DNA of 64,000 nt from Oscillospiraceae bacterium (GTDB lineage: Bacteria > Bacillota > Clostridia > Oscillospirales > SIG627), in the NCBI GenBank assembly GCA_015065085.1, contig SVQW01000011.1:34711-98710 (forward strand). Direction: 5' to 3'. Both the position numbers and the translations under genes were made by a program. A model generated the notes under the pieces. It was not told the origin of the DNA, did no database searches, and saw only the letters and a list, made by a program, of their open reading frames with translations. Shown here one piece after another: positions 34,019 to 43,381 of the stretch. How positions within the stretch are numbered: position 1 is the first letter of the stretch; each line of letters opens with the position of its first letter.

Positions 34019-36472
34019 ATGTCACGATTTATAGAAAAACTGGAAAAGGTCATTCTGCCCACCGTTGCGCTTAAGGGCTTTGTGTTGTTCCCCATGTTTT
34101 CCTCCAGCTTCGAGGTGTCCAACACCGTTGCATCAAAGGCGCTTGAAGCGGCGGCAAATTATAACAACCGCCTGTTCATCGTGTCCCACATGGATGCTTC
34201 AAAAGAGGAAAACGACATAAACAACCTTTACAGTGTAGGCGTTGTGGTAAAGCTTAAGCAGACCCTCAAAATGCCGGGTACGGGAACCGTCCGTGTGCTG
34301 GTAGAGGGAATAAGCCGAGGCGAGGCCATTGAATATACCGATTATAACGGCTATATTATGGCTGAGCTATATCAGAAAAACATTACTCTTGAGGATAAGG
34401 GCGGTATAAAAGGTGAGGCGCTGGTCTCCCGTGCCGTGACTGTTTTCTCGGATTACATAAAATTCATTCCCAAGCTTGCCAATGAGATAGTTGCAGGTGT
34501 TCAGACCATAACCGACCCGGGTATGCTTGCGGATTTCATTGCCGCAAATGTTTTAATCAAGTATCCTCTGAAACAGCAGATACTTGCCGAATTCAATCCC
34601 CTGCGCCGTCTTGAACTGTTGTGCGATCTTATGGAGCGCGAGCTGGAGGTAATGGCGATGGAAAGCCGTATCTCCAAAAAGACAAAAAAGAATATTGACA
34701 AGCATCAGCGCGAGTATTTCCTGCGCGAGCAGCTTAAGGTTATACATGACGAGCTGGCAAATCTCCACGGCAACCATCCGGAAGCCGACGGCGAGGATTC
34801 TGAGGGCGATGACGAAATTACCGAAATGGAACACCTTATCAGCAAGGCAAATCCTCCCATGGAGGTAAGGGTAAAGCTGGGTAAGGAGCTTAACAGACTT
34901 TCCAAAATGTCATTCGGCTCACCCGAAGCCAACGTTATACGTAATTATATTGAGGTTTGCTGTGAAATTCCCTGGGATAAAAAGACCAAGGACAGACTTG
35001 ACATAAAAAAGGCACGCGAGATACTGGATGCCGATCATGACGGACTGGAAAAGGTCAAGGACAGAATAATTGAGTTTCTTGCGGTAAAACAGCTTTCTCC
35101 CGACCTTAAGGGTCAGATTATCTGTCTTGTAGGCCCGCCGGGTGTTGGTAAAACCTCTATCGGTGCATCCATTGCCCGTGCGCTTAAACGCAATTATACC
35201 CGAGTTTCTCTGGGCGGTGTGCGCGATGAGGCGGATATCCGCGGCCACAGAAAGACGTATATCGGTTCTATGCCGGGCAGAATTATCAATGCTATCACTA
35301 ACGCCAAAAGCCTTAATCCGCTGATAATGCTGGATGAAATAGATAAGCTTACCCGCGATGCCCACGGTGACCCCGCTTCCGCATTGCTTGAGGTGCTGGA
35401 CGGCGAGCAGAACCATTCCTTCCGCGACCACTTTGTGGAATTGCCCGTTGACCTTTCGGATTGTATGTTCATTGCTACCGCCAACGACCTTGACACCATA
35501 CCGCGTCCGCTTCTGGACCGTATGGAAGTGATACACATTCCGTCGTATACTTTGGAAGAAAAGGTATCTATCGCAAAGCACCATCTTATCCCCAAGCAGC
35601 TTAAACGCCATGGGCTTACAAAACGCAGTCTGAAAATAAATGATGATGCTGTTCGTGAGATAATTGAGCACTACACCAAAGAGGCAGGCGTGCGTAATCT
35701 TGAAAGAGAAATTGCCCGTTTGTGCCGCCGTGTTGCCAAAAAGCTTATCGAAACCGGTGAAAAGAGCTGTAACATCCGTGCAGGCTGGGTAACCGAAGTA
35801 CTGGAACGCCATAAATATAAAAAGGAAAATATGTCTGCTATACCTCTTGTAGGTGTGGTAAACGGACTTGCCTGGACCCAGCTGGGCGGTGAGCTTCTCA
35901 AGGCAGAGGTCATGACAATGCCCGGCAACGGTAAAATTGAGCTTACCGGCTCATTGGGCGACGTAATGAAGGAATCCGCAAAGCTTGCGGTTAGTTATAT
36001 ACGTTCCCGAAGTGACGAGCTGGGTATAAAGAACGCTGAGTTCTACAAAAACCGCGATATTCATATCCATTTTCCCGAGGGAGCAGTACCCAAGGACGGA
36101 CCGTCGGCAGGTGTTACCATGATTTGTGCACTGGTGTCCGAATTGACAGGACGCGCCGTACGCAGTGAGGTTGCCATGACGGGTGAGATTTCTCTGCGCG
36201 GAAATGTGCTTCCCATCGGTGGTCTTCGCGAAAAGACCATGGCGGCATACACTAACGGTATCAAAACGGTTATAATACCTTACGACAATCTTGATGACCT
36301 CGACGAGGTTGACCCCGCTGTAAAGGAAAACATAACCTTTATTCCCGCACGCCATATTGATACCGTAATCGAAAATGCCCTGCTTCCCGCTGAAAATGAT
36401 GCTGAAAGCGATACTGCAAATACCGTTTCCGATTCGGTGAGCGAAGCGGCAGAGGGAGTGCGCGTATGCTGA
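34019..36472 (+). CDS. lon: ATP-dependent protease LonA
   Basis: This 817-residue protein degrades misfolded and regulatory proteins in the cytoplasm. An N-terminal LON substrate-binding domain and a coiled coil are followed by the AAA+ domain with Walker A GPPGVGKTS from residue 372 and Walker B PLIMLDEIDKL, and the protease domain with the catalytic Ser696 in PKDGPSAGV and the Lys in PIGGLREKTMAA. It starts at ATG 34019 after AAAAGGA, three bases after the cysS stop. The tail (ENDAESDTANTVSDSVSEA) is acidic and not part of the core. The last bases overlap engB. Confidence 0.97.
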   Translation: MSRFIEKLEKVILPTVALKGFVLFPMFSSSFEVSNTVASKALEAAANYNNRLFIVSHMDASKEENDINNLYSVGVVVKLKQTLKMPGTGTVRVLVEGISRGEAIEYTDYNGYIMAELYQKNITLEDKGGIKGEALVSRAVTVFSDYIKFIPKLANEIVAGVQTITDPGMLADFIAANVLIKYPLKQQILAEFNPLRRLELLCDLMERELEVMAMESRISKKTKKNIDKHQREYFLREQLKVIHDELANLHGNHPEADGEDSEGDDEITEMEHLISKANPPMEVRVKLGKELNRLSKMSFGSPEANVIRNYIEVCCEIPWDKKTKDRLDIKKAREILDADHDGLEKVKDRIIEFLAVKQLSPDLKGQIICLVGPPGVGKTSIGASIARALKRNYTRVSLGGVRDEADIRGHRKTYIGSMPGRIINAITNAKSLNPLIMLDEIDKLTRDAHGDPASALLEVLDGEQNHSFRDHFVELPVDLSDCMFIATANDLDTIPRPLLDRMEVIHIPSYTLEEKVSIAKHHLIPKQLKRHGLTKRSLKINDDAVREIIEHYTKEAGVRNLEREIARLCRRVAKKLIETGEKSCNIRAGWVTEVLERHKYKKENMSAIPLVGVVNGLAWTQLGGELLKAEVMTMPGNGKIELTGSLGDVMKESAKLAVSYIRSRSDELGIKNAEFYKNRDIHIHFPEGAVPKDGPSAGVTMICALVSELTGRAVRSEVAMTGEISLRGNVLPIGGLREKTMAAYTNGIKTVIIPYDNLDDLDEVDPAVKENITFIPARHIDTVIENALLPAENDAESDTANTVSDSVSEAAEGVRVC

Positions 36473-37053
36473 ATCTTAACAATATAAATCTGGATATGAC
36501 GGCAGGTCTGCCGTCCCAGCTTATAAAGAACGAAAAACCTCAGCTTGCGTTGTCCGGGCGTTCAAATGTGGGTAAATCCTCACTTATAAACAAGCTTCTC
36601 AACCGCAAATCCCTTGCGCGTGTCAGCGGTGAGCCGGGTAAGACCATAACGGTAAATTATTATAATGTAGATAATACCATGTATCTGGTAGACCTGCCGG
36701 GATACGGTTACGCCAAACGCTCGGCGGAGGACATAAAGAAATGGTCCGCACTGGTTGAGGGATATTTTGCTGAGAACCCGTCTCTTAAGTGCGTTATTCA
36801 GCTTATCGACCTTAAGGTCGGAATTACTAAGGATGATGCACAGATGCTGGATTGGCTGTACGAAACAAAAACCCCGTTTTTTATAGTTGCCACCAAGTAT
36901 GACAAGCTTTCCAAAACCGCCGCTGCTCAGAATCTTGAAAAGATCAAGGATAACGAGCTGGTGCCGGATGATGTGGAAGTGATTCCCTTTTCTGCGCTGT
37001 CGGGCTACGGCAGACAGGAAATATGGGACTACATCAACGGCATACTGGGCTGA
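36466..37053 (+). CDS. engB: Ribosome biogenesis GTPase EngB (YsxC/YihA)
   Basis: This 195-residue GTPase acts in late 50S subunit assembly. G1 is GRSNVGKSSLINK, G3 is DLPGYGYAK, G4 is TKYDKLSK and G5 resembles PFSALSGYG. It overlaps the end of lon by seven bases, the lon-engB coupling conserved in Firmicutes. The length is that of family members. Confidence 0.96.
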   Translation: MLNLNNINLDMTAGLPSQLIKNEKPQLALSGRSNVGKSSLINKLLNRKSLARVSGEPGKTITVNYYNVDNTMYLVDLPGYGYAKRSAEDIKKWSALVEGYFAENPSLKCVIQLIDLKVGITKDDAQMLDWLYETKTPFFIVATKYDKLSKTAAAQNLEKIKDNELVPDDVEVIPFSALSGYGRQEIWDYINGILG

Positions 37054-37066
37054 AATGAGGTAAAAT

Positions 37067-37432
37067 ATGAGCTTCACATTTGCACACACAAATTTCAATG
37101 TTGCAAATCTTGAAAAGTCCATAGCCTTTTACACTCAGGCACTGGGCTTTAAAAAAGTAAGGGAAATACAACCGCAGGACAAGTCTTTCACAATAGTTTT
37201 CATGAGCGATGAAAAAGGCACATATCAGCTTGAACTGACCTGTCTTGCCGACCATCCTCAGCCATATGATCTGGGTGAGGGTGAATTCCACCTTGCAGTG
37301 CATACCGATGATTACGATGCCGCCCACGAAATGCATAAAAAAATGGGCTGTATCTGCTTTGAAAATCCTGCCATGGGTATTTACTTCATAAGCGACCCCG
37401 ACGGGTACTGGATTGAGATACTCAGAGCATAA
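37067..37432 (+). CDS. VOC-superfamily protein, glyoxalase I-like
   Basis: This 121-residue protein has the paired beta-alpha-beta-beta-beta units of the vicinal oxygen chelate fold. The start FAHTNFNVANLEKSIAFYTQALGF and the end YFISDPDGYWIEILRA are typical of glyoxalase I. The metal ligands of that enzyme can be placed: His7, a Glu in QLELTC, His75 in EFHLAVHTDD and the Glu of WIEIL. It would convert the methylglyoxal hemithioacetal, although Firmicutes paralogs often have other roles. It lies 14 bases after engB and ends the operon. Confidence 0.85.
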   Translation: MSFTFAHTNFNVANLEKSIAFYTQALGFKKVREIQPQDKSFTIVFMSDEKGTYQLELTCLADHPQPYDLGEGEFHLAVHTDDYDAAHEMHKKMGCICFENPAMGIYFISDPDGYWIEILRA

Positions 37433-37441
37433 TTACACAAA

Positions 37442-37477
37442 AAAGGACACAGATTTGAAAATCTGTGTCCTTTCTGT
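37442..37477 (+). terminator. Bidirectional terminator between the VOC gene and the AGCS symporter
   Basis: AAAGGACACAGATT and AATCTGTGTCCTTT form a 14-bp perfect stem with a 4-nt loop, with T-rich DNA on both sides. It serves the two convergent genes. Confidence 0.88.
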
Positions 37478-37521
37478 CTTTTGTATCTTAATTCGCGGTA
37501 AAGCGTAGCTGAATAAACCAA

Positions 37522-38799
37522 TTATCCCGCCTTTTTCACATGTCCTGACAGCAGGACAATGGCGGTGAGGTTGATAAATGCCATTATGCCGTTGGCAATG
37601 TCCGAAATATTCCATACCGCGTCGGCAGTGATGACGGCACCCAGAAAAACCGAACACGAAAATACAAAACGGTAAAGCATCGACAATCCGCGGCTTTTGC
37701 AGATAAAATCCAGCGCCGCCTGACCGTAGATATACCAGCAGAAAATGCTTGCCAACGCGAAGAAAACTATTGAAACACTCAAGAATATACCGCCCCACAT
37801 GCCGTAGGCGCAGGTGAATGTATCGTAAACCATATCGGCGGGGTTTGTACTCCGAATACCGCTTGTAACAAGAGCCAAAGCAGTTATACCGCATACTGCC
37901 ACTGTGTCTGCAAACACTTCAAAGACACCCCACACCGCTTGCTTTTGGGGAATATTTTCGTTAGAGGCGGCGTGAGCGGTAGGCGAAGAACCCATACCCG
38001 CTTCGTTGGAGAAAAGTCCCCGTGAAAAGCCGTAGCGCACGGCGTTTGACACAAAAAATCCCGTTACACCGCCACCTGCGGCAGTAAAATCAAAAGCCGA
38101 ACAAAAAATTTCGCTGACCGCCGCAGGTATATTGCGGCGGTTTATTATTACTATACCCACCCCCAGAATTATATACATAACGGCCATCAGCGGTACGGTG
38201 ACTGAGGATAGTTTACCAATGAAAGTTATACCACCGCTAATTACTGCCAGTGTAATCACGGCGCAAAATATACCGCTTATGCAGGGCGAAATTCCGAAGC
38301 TTCTGAAGGTATACTGAGATACGGCATTTGATTGAGCCATATTTCCCATACCAAACGAAGCAATTATACATACTGTGCAGAATATATAAGCCAAAAATGG
38401 TGATTTTAACCCGTTTTTTATGTAATACATGGCACCGCCGCCATTATCGGTTTTGAATTTGACTGCGAGAAATATTTCGGCGTATTTAATTGCCATTCCG
38501 AAAAAAGAGGCTATTATCATCCATAATACCGCCCCTGCGCCGCCACTAATGACGGCGGATGCCACACCAACTGTGTTTCCCACTCCGATTGTACCACCCA
38601 GAGCGGTTGCCATGGCGGAAAAGGGCTTTAGTCCGTTCGCATTGTTATTGCTTTTGAAAAAGCCCAGAGTGTTTGCGGTAATGTATTTTAAACTTGTTAC
38701 GCTGAAAAAGCGAAGCTTGATTATAAAAAACAGCCCTATGACGGCAAATATCGCAGGGGTCGCAGGGCCCCATATCATGTCGGAAATACTTCTGATCAA
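37522..38799 (-). CDS. Sodium:alanine (AGCS-family) amino acid symporter
   Basis: This 425-residue membrane protein has about ten hydrophobic segments and the AGCS signature: ATALGGTIGVGNTVGVASAV near the N-terminus and RGLFSNEAGMGSSPTAHAAS in the second half. The family imports alanine or glycine with sodium or proton. The start is probably TTG at 38799, because GGGGTG lies 8 bases upstream; the first internal ATG is too far from it. It is a single gene, convergent with the recA-lon operon and divergent from the divIVA-like gene. I see no obvious glycine riboswitch upstream. Confidence 0.9.
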   Translation of the reverse strand: MIRSISDMIWGPATPAIFAVIGLFFIIKLRFFSVTSLKYITANTLGFFKSNNNANGLKPFSAMATALGGTIGVGNTVGVASAVISGGAGAVLWMIIASFFGMAIKYAEIFLAVKFKTDNGGGAMYYIKNGLKSPFLAYIFCTVCIIASFGMGNMAQSNAVSQYTFRSFGISPCISGIFCAVITLAVISGGITFIGKLSSVTVPLMAVMYIILGVGIVIINRRNIPAAVSEIFCSAFDFTAAGGGVTGFFVSNAVRYGFSRGLFSNEAGMGSSPTAHAASNENIPQKQAVWGVFEVFADTVAVCGITALALVTSGIRSTNPADMVYDTFTCAYGMWGGIFLSVSIVFFALASIFCWYIYGQAALDFICKSRGLSMLYRFVFSCSVFLGAVITADAVWNISDIANGIMAFINLTAIVLLSGHVKKAG

Positions 38800-38837
38800 G
38801 TGTTTTTCACCCCGTAAATAAAATCTGCTAAAATATA

Positions 38838-38866
38838 TTGAAAAATCCCGATTAATATGCTATAAT
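38838..38866 (+). promoter_or_regulatory. Promoter of the divIVA-like operon
   Basis: TTGAAA at 38838-38843 and TATAAT at 38861-38866 have a 17-base spacer and a TG extension (TGCTATAAT), 32 bases before the ATG. Confidence 0.85.
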
Positions 38867-38897
38867 AGTATAAACAACTGTAAAACGAGGTAAAAAA

Positions 38898-39692
38898 ATG
38901 GATAACAAGGTTCTTTTCCGCACAACAATGGGCGGTTTCAAAAAAGAAGACGTTATATCGTACATAGAAAAACTCAGCAGTGATACCAACCGTATGCTTG
39001 CCGAAAAAGACGATGAAATAAGGCAGTTGAAATCCCGTCTGGAAATTATCGAGAAGCATGTGGAAGTGGTGGAAAAAAAGTGCTCCGAGGCGGAACAAGC
39101 CGAGCAAATGGCAAAAGGCGAGGCACAGGAGGCAAAGAGGCAGGCAGATGATTATGCCGAAAAAATACAGCTTCTTGAGCTTGAAGTGCAGGATGCACTG
39201 ACTAGGGCAGCTCAGCCTGCGGACGTTTTCGATACCGAGGAATATAAACAGCTTGAAGAAAAATACAATGCCGTTGTTGCCCGCAGTGCACAGCTTGAAA
39301 AACAGCTTGAAGGTTACAGGGACTTTGACGGTGTTCAGCGGGACCTGGGCACAATACTCATAAAAGCCGAAAAGAGTGCATCCGAAATTACTGCAAAAGC
39401 AAAAAATGACGCTCAGGCAATGATAGACGAGGCGGCGCGTGTGTCGGATGAAATTACCGAAAAACGCATAAAGGCATGCACTGCCATAGCTGATACCTTT
39501 GATAAGGGCAAAATCGCCATGGACGAGGCGCACTGCAATATCTGCCGACAGCTCGAAAACATAAAAGAGGCACTGGATGCATTTTACGGCTCGGTTGAAA
39601 CGGGACGAAAGGCGGTTCATGAGTGCGTAAACTCTGTGAAAAGCGTGAACTGCAAGCCTTCGGGCGGATTTGTTAATGACAATAATAACTGA
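38898..39692 (+). CDS. DivIVA-like coiled-coil protein
   Basis: This 264-residue protein starts like DivIVA/GpsB (FRTTMGGFKKEDVISYIEKL) and then runs through a long predicted coiled coil (about 20-230), rich in Glu, Lys, Ala and Gln. Such proteins sit at curved membrane and organise division or wall growth. The usual N-terminal Arg/Phe membrane-contact loop of DivIVA is not obvious in the first residues, so it may act differently. GAGG precedes the ATG. A HIT protein gene follows by 13 bases in the same operon. Confidence 0.78.
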   Translation: MDNKVLFRTTMGGFKKEDVISYIEKLSSDTNRMLAEKDDEIRQLKSRLEIIEKHVEVVEKKCSEAEQAEQMAKGEAQEAKRQADDYAEKIQLLELEVQDALTRAAQPADVFDTEEYKQLEEKYNAVVARSAQLEKQLEGYRDFDGVQRDLGTILIKAEKSASEITAKAKNDAQAMIDEAARVSDEITEKRIKACTAIADTFDKGKIAMDEAHCNICRQLENIKEALDAFYGSVETGRKAVHECVNSVKSVNCKPSGGFVNDNNN

Positions 39693-39705
39693 ACGGAGAA
39701 TAAAT

Positions 39706-40044
39706 ATGGATTGCTTATTTTGTAAGATAATAAAAGGCGAAATACCCTCTTCAAAGGTGTACGAGGACGATGTGATGTATGCTTTCAAGGATATAAATCC
39801 CCAGGCACCTGTGCATGTGCTGGTAATACCCAAGTCTCACATTCCTTCGCTTGACGGAATCAATGGCGAAAACAGTGCCGTTGTTGCAAAAATTTTTGAA
39901 AAGATACCGCAGATAGCAAAGAGTCTCGGACTTGAAAACGGATACAGACTTATTTCCAACTGCGGAGACGATGCTTGTCAGAGCGTTAAGCATCTGCATT
40001 TTCATATAGTCGGCGGCGCTAAGCTTTCCGAACAGATGGCATGA
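39706..40044 (+). CDS. HIT-family nucleotide hydrolase
   Basis: This 112-residue protein has the histidine triad motif KHLHFHIVGG, the N-terminal zinc-site cysteines in MDCLFCKIIKGEIPS and the conserved ALDDINPQAPVH-type stretch (AFKDINPQAPVHVLVIPK). Family members hydrolyse nucleoside phosphoramidates or dinucleoside polyphosphates. I start at ATG 39706 after ACGGAG; a longer in-frame version overlaps the preceding gene. It is small and complete. Confidence 0.93.
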   Translation: MDCLFCKIIKGEIPSSKVYEDDVMYAFKDINPQAPVHVLVIPKSHIPSLDGINGENSAVVAKIFEKIPQIAKSLGLENGYRLISNCGDDACQSVKHLHFHIVGGAKLSEQMA

Positions 40045-40059
40045 CAAGATAACAGATAA

Positions 40060-42315
40060 ATGCTGACTCATTTCAGACAAAGACCGCCGGCTTTCATTAC
40101 GGCGGCTTTTGCTTTTTCGGTGGCGGTGTGCTATTTTGCCGGCACGATGAATATTGGTTTTGTCGGCAGAATACTCATTCTTGTCTGCATTGCCGCAGGA
40201 ATTGTGTCTGTTGTTCTTTTACACCGTAAGCCGGTATATCTTGCACTTGTAACAGTGATGCTTGTATGTGTGGTCGCGTCGGTACATATTATGAAAGCAA
40301 ATGCCGCACGAGAGGTGTATCTGCAAAGATATATCGGTAAAAATTTGAATATCGAGGGTATGGTTTACCGTTGCGATAACAGCGATGCAAGCCATATTGC
40401 CTATATCAGAGCAGACAGAGTTATGGGAGTAAGCGTGAAGCCGTTTAACATGGTAATCATAACCGATGCCGAGAAAAATGCTCCCACGCTTTACGACAGG
40501 GCAGTGTATAACGTGGATGTGCAAAGACCCGACAGCGGGCTTTACACACATTCTCAGGCGGATATATACCGTAGCCGAAGTGTATTTATTATGGGAAACG
40601 GAAGCTTTATAGCCGTGAAAAACACTGCCCGCGGGATATATTCTCTCTTGAAAACCGCACAGGATTTTCTCAAAAGCTGTATCGACCGTCTGTTCTACTC
40701 GGAGCTGTTCAAGGCTCTTATTACGGGAGACCGTAATGATTTGAGTGATTATGACCGGAATTTGTTTGCGCAGGCGGGGATATCTCATGTCCTGGCATTG
40801 TCCGGGCTTCATATTTCGATGATTCTTGCCTTTTTTCATAAGGGCTTCAATATACTCTCCGCCCCCAGAGCGGTGTACCACACAGGCGCGGTGCTTGTTG
40901 TGCTGTTCTATATGGCAATGACGGGTTTTTCATACTCGGTCACGAGGGCGGGAATAATGATGTTTTTCTTGGTGCTTTCGGTGGAGCTTTATAACAGATA
41001 TGATGCTCTCAACGGACTTTGTACGGCACTTTTTGTCATACTTGCTTTTGACCCTTATGCCGTGGGGGATATGTCCTTTCAGCTTTCTTTTCTCGCCACG
41101 TTGGGAATAATAGTCATGGCATTGCCTTTTATAAAAAAGCTTGAAAAGAAAATGAATCCGGCAAAGCTCAGGCAGACTCCGTTTTTCAAAAGGATGGCTA
41201 TGAATGCGGTGGGTATGATAGCTGTTTCGCTGACGGTTACATTTTCGGTTACGCTGTTCACTTTGCCTGTTATGATAATCGGATACGGGGATGCGGGTCT
41301 GGTGGCATTTTTATCCAATATTGTCGCTGTTCCGATGGCAGGCATTATTGTTACATCACTGCTTTTTTATATTATTCTTTCGCTTATTCACAGCGGTGCC
41401 GCATTACTTCTCGGCAAAGCTATTGACGGATTTACGGAGATTTTCTATAAGATTGTGCGTTTGTTCGCCGAAATAAGAATACCCGAGTATACGGTTGTTC
41501 CCGAGCTTGCAGATATTTTCGGTATAGTTCTTCTTTTGGCGCTGGTCATAATGGTGCTTTTCAATTCAAGATCCGTTTACTTTTTCATACCGTCGTTGCT
41601 TGCGATTGCATTGTGGACGGTGACACTTGGCATAGGTATGCGGGACGGTGTAAATGAGGTGCATTACCTCAACTATGCCGACACTCAGACTGTCATATTC
41701 AGAAAAGGCAACAGCGTGACCGTGTGTAACATGCGCGGCAATGATGCCTCTGCTGTCAAGGATTTCTGTGAGGAGTACAACATCGGGGTTATAGACAGGA
41801 TTGTTGTTTCGGTACCGCAGGAGGATTATCGCAGGTATTTCGGTGCTATAATAGCCGACGGGATAGAAATAAAGAGTGTTCTTCACTGTCCGCTGTATAA
41901 AGATGAGCTTATTGTAAACAGATATAAAAAATATTTTAATTCTCATGCAATCGAATTTGAGTGCTTTGAGTATGGTACTGCGGTGAATACCCAAGACATA
42001 AGCTTTAAATTGACAGCTCAAAGCTTTTCCGATTATGTGCTTGAAGCGGATTTTTGCGGTAAAAGGCTTTATTTTTCAGTCAATATTTTTTCAAATAAGC
42101 TGTGCCCGATATATCCCGAGGGAGATATATGTGTGCTTTACGGCAGAGGATGGTACATACCGGATACTCACAGGATTGATTCTCGTATTATAATGGCACA
42201 GGAAATGATGCATCAACGCATTTCGGGTGCACGAAATTTATATAAAATACCCTACGCCGCCGGCTGCATTTTCAATTGGAGCGGCGAAAAAATATCAATG
42301 AGGAGCATCGGCTGA
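40060..42315 (+). CDS. comEC: DNA uptake channel ComEC/Rec2
   Basis: This 751-residue membrane protein is the channel that carries transforming DNA into the cell. The OB-fold-like N-terminal part is followed by the competence domain with GISHVLALSGLHISMIL and the helix YSVTRAGIMMFFL. About ten helices are visible. The C-terminal metallo-beta-lactamase-like domain (from about residue 535, VHYLNYADTQTVIF) lacks the usual H-x-H-x-D-H motif; the corresponding stretch reads IVVSVPQEDYRR. A conventional ComEC nuclease activity is therefore doubtful. It overlaps holA by TGATG. Confidence 0.9.
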   Translation: MLTHFRQRPPAFITAAFAFSVAVCYFAGTMNIGFVGRILILVCIAAGIVSVVLLHRKPVYLALVTVMLVCVVASVHIMKANAAREVYLQRYIGKNLNIEGMVYRCDNSDASHIAYIRADRVMGVSVKPFNMVIITDAEKNAPTLYDRAVYNVDVQRPDSGLYTHSQADIYRSRSVFIMGNGSFIAVKNTARGIYSLLKTAQDFLKSCIDRLFYSELFKALITGDRNDLSDYDRNLFAQAGISHVLALSGLHISMILAFFHKGFNILSAPRAVYHTGAVLVVLFYMAMTGFSYSVTRAGIMMFFLVLSVELYNRYDALNGLCTALFVILAFDPYAVGDMSFQLSFLATLGIIVMALPFIKKLEKKMNPAKLRQTPFFKRMAMNAVGMIAVSLTVTFSVTLFTLPVMIIGYGDAGLVAFLSNIVAVPMAGIIVTSLLFYIILSLIHSGAALLLGKAIDGFTEIFYKIVRLFAEIRIPEYTVVPELADIFGIVLLLALVIMVLFNSRSVYFFIPSLLAIALWTVTLGIGMRDGVNEVHYLNYADTQTVIFRKGNSVTVCNMRGNDASAVKDFCEEYNIGVIDRIVVSVPQEDYRRYFGAIIADGIEIKSVLHCPLYKDELIVNRYKKYFNSHAIEFECFEYGTAVNTQDISFKLTAQSFSDYVLEADFCGKRLYFSVNIFSNKLCPIYPEGDICVLYGRGWYIPDTHRIDSRIIMAQEMMHQRISGARNLYKIPYAAGCIFNWSGEKISMRSIG

Positions 42316-43379
42316 TGGCTTTTAAAAAGGAAGTTAAGAACACTGCCTCGGACCTGAAAGAAAAATTGAAGCTCAACCCGTCCGGAACATACTTTTTCTT
42401 TGGCGGGGAGGAGTACTTGAAGGAATTTTACGCGGGCGAAATAAAAAAACTGCTTGATCCGTCCATGGCGGATATGAACTACAACAGAATATATGCCGAG
42501 GACGTGAGTGAGGCGACCTTTGAACGTATTATGGACGATATTTGCACTCCGCCCATGATGTCGGAATACAGAGTAACCCTTGTGCGTGGGCTTGAGGTAT
42601 TGAAGCTGAAGGAAGAAAAGCTTTCGCTTCTTTCAAATCTTGTCAACGCGGCAACAGGTGGGAATATTCTCATAATCCTGTGTTCTGCCGACGAGTATAT
42701 TCTTGATTCCAAAACAAAATACGGCAAGATTTGCACCTTCCTTAAGGAAAACACATTTTATATGGAGTGTGAAAAGCAGAGCGAGACAAAGCTTCTTCCC
42801 TGGATAGACCGCCATTTTGCCGTGGATAAATTACGCATTGCCGACATAGATTCCCGCCATCTGATTTCGCTGTGTAACGGAAGTATGACGGTGCTGGACA
42901 GCGAGATAAAAAAGCTGTCGGCGTTTTGTCTGCGCGAGGGTGTTGAGCAGGTCACCAGAGAAATAATTGACGATATGGTGTTTGACCGCGCGGAGTACGA
43001 TATGTACGACATAGGAAACCGCATCATGGCATGCGACCGTCAGGGAACGATGAGAATATATTACAGCCTCAAGCGTCAGCAGACTCCTCCCATGGTGCTT
43101 ATAGCGGGAATTTCACGTGCCATTGCGGGCAGTATGATAGTTGAAAGCGGCTCGGCGTCGGGTGCGACGGCAGAGGATATAGAAAAAGCAAGCGGTATGA
43201 AGTCATGGCAGCAGTCAAAGGTATACCGCGGCAAGTTCCCGCGCAGTGTTTATCTGGAAGCTATGGAAATGTGTCTTGAAGCAGATTTAAAACTGAAATC
43301 CACCAAAAACGATGAGGACGTAATGTGTGAAACGCTTATAATCAGACTTCTGGAGCTTTTCGCACCCAAAAAGGCATAA
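42315..43379 (+). CDS. holA: DNA polymerase III subunit delta
   Basis: This 354-residue protein is the clamp-loader delta subunit, which opens the sliding clamp. The N-terminal segment GTYFFFGGEEYLKEFYAGEIKK is characteristic, and the AAA+-like fold lacks a functional Walker A, as in all delta subunits. The C-terminal collar helices (YYSLKRQQTPPMVLIAGISRA, MSWQQSKVYRGKFPRS-like) match. I start at ATG 42315, which overlaps the comEC stop (TGATG) and follows AGGAG; comEC-holA is the usual order in Firmicutes. Confidence 0.92.
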   Translation: MAFKKEVKNTASDLKEKLKLNPSGTYFFFGGEEYLKEFYAGEIKKLLDPSMADMNYNRIYAEDVSEATFERIMDDICTPPMMSEYRVTLVRGLEVLKLKEEKLSLLSNLVNAATGGNILIILCSADEYILDSKTKYGKICTFLKENTFYMECEKQSETKLLPWIDRHFAVDKLRIADIDSRHLISLCNGSMTVLDSEIKKLSAFCLREGVEQVTREIIDDMVFDRAEYDMYDIGNRIMACDRQGTMRIYYSLKRQQTPPMVLIAGISRAIAGSMIVESGSASGATAEDIEKASGMKSWQQSKVYRGKFPRSVYLEAMEMCLEADLKLKSTKNDEDVMCETLIIRLLELFAPKKA

Positions 43380-43381
43380 TG

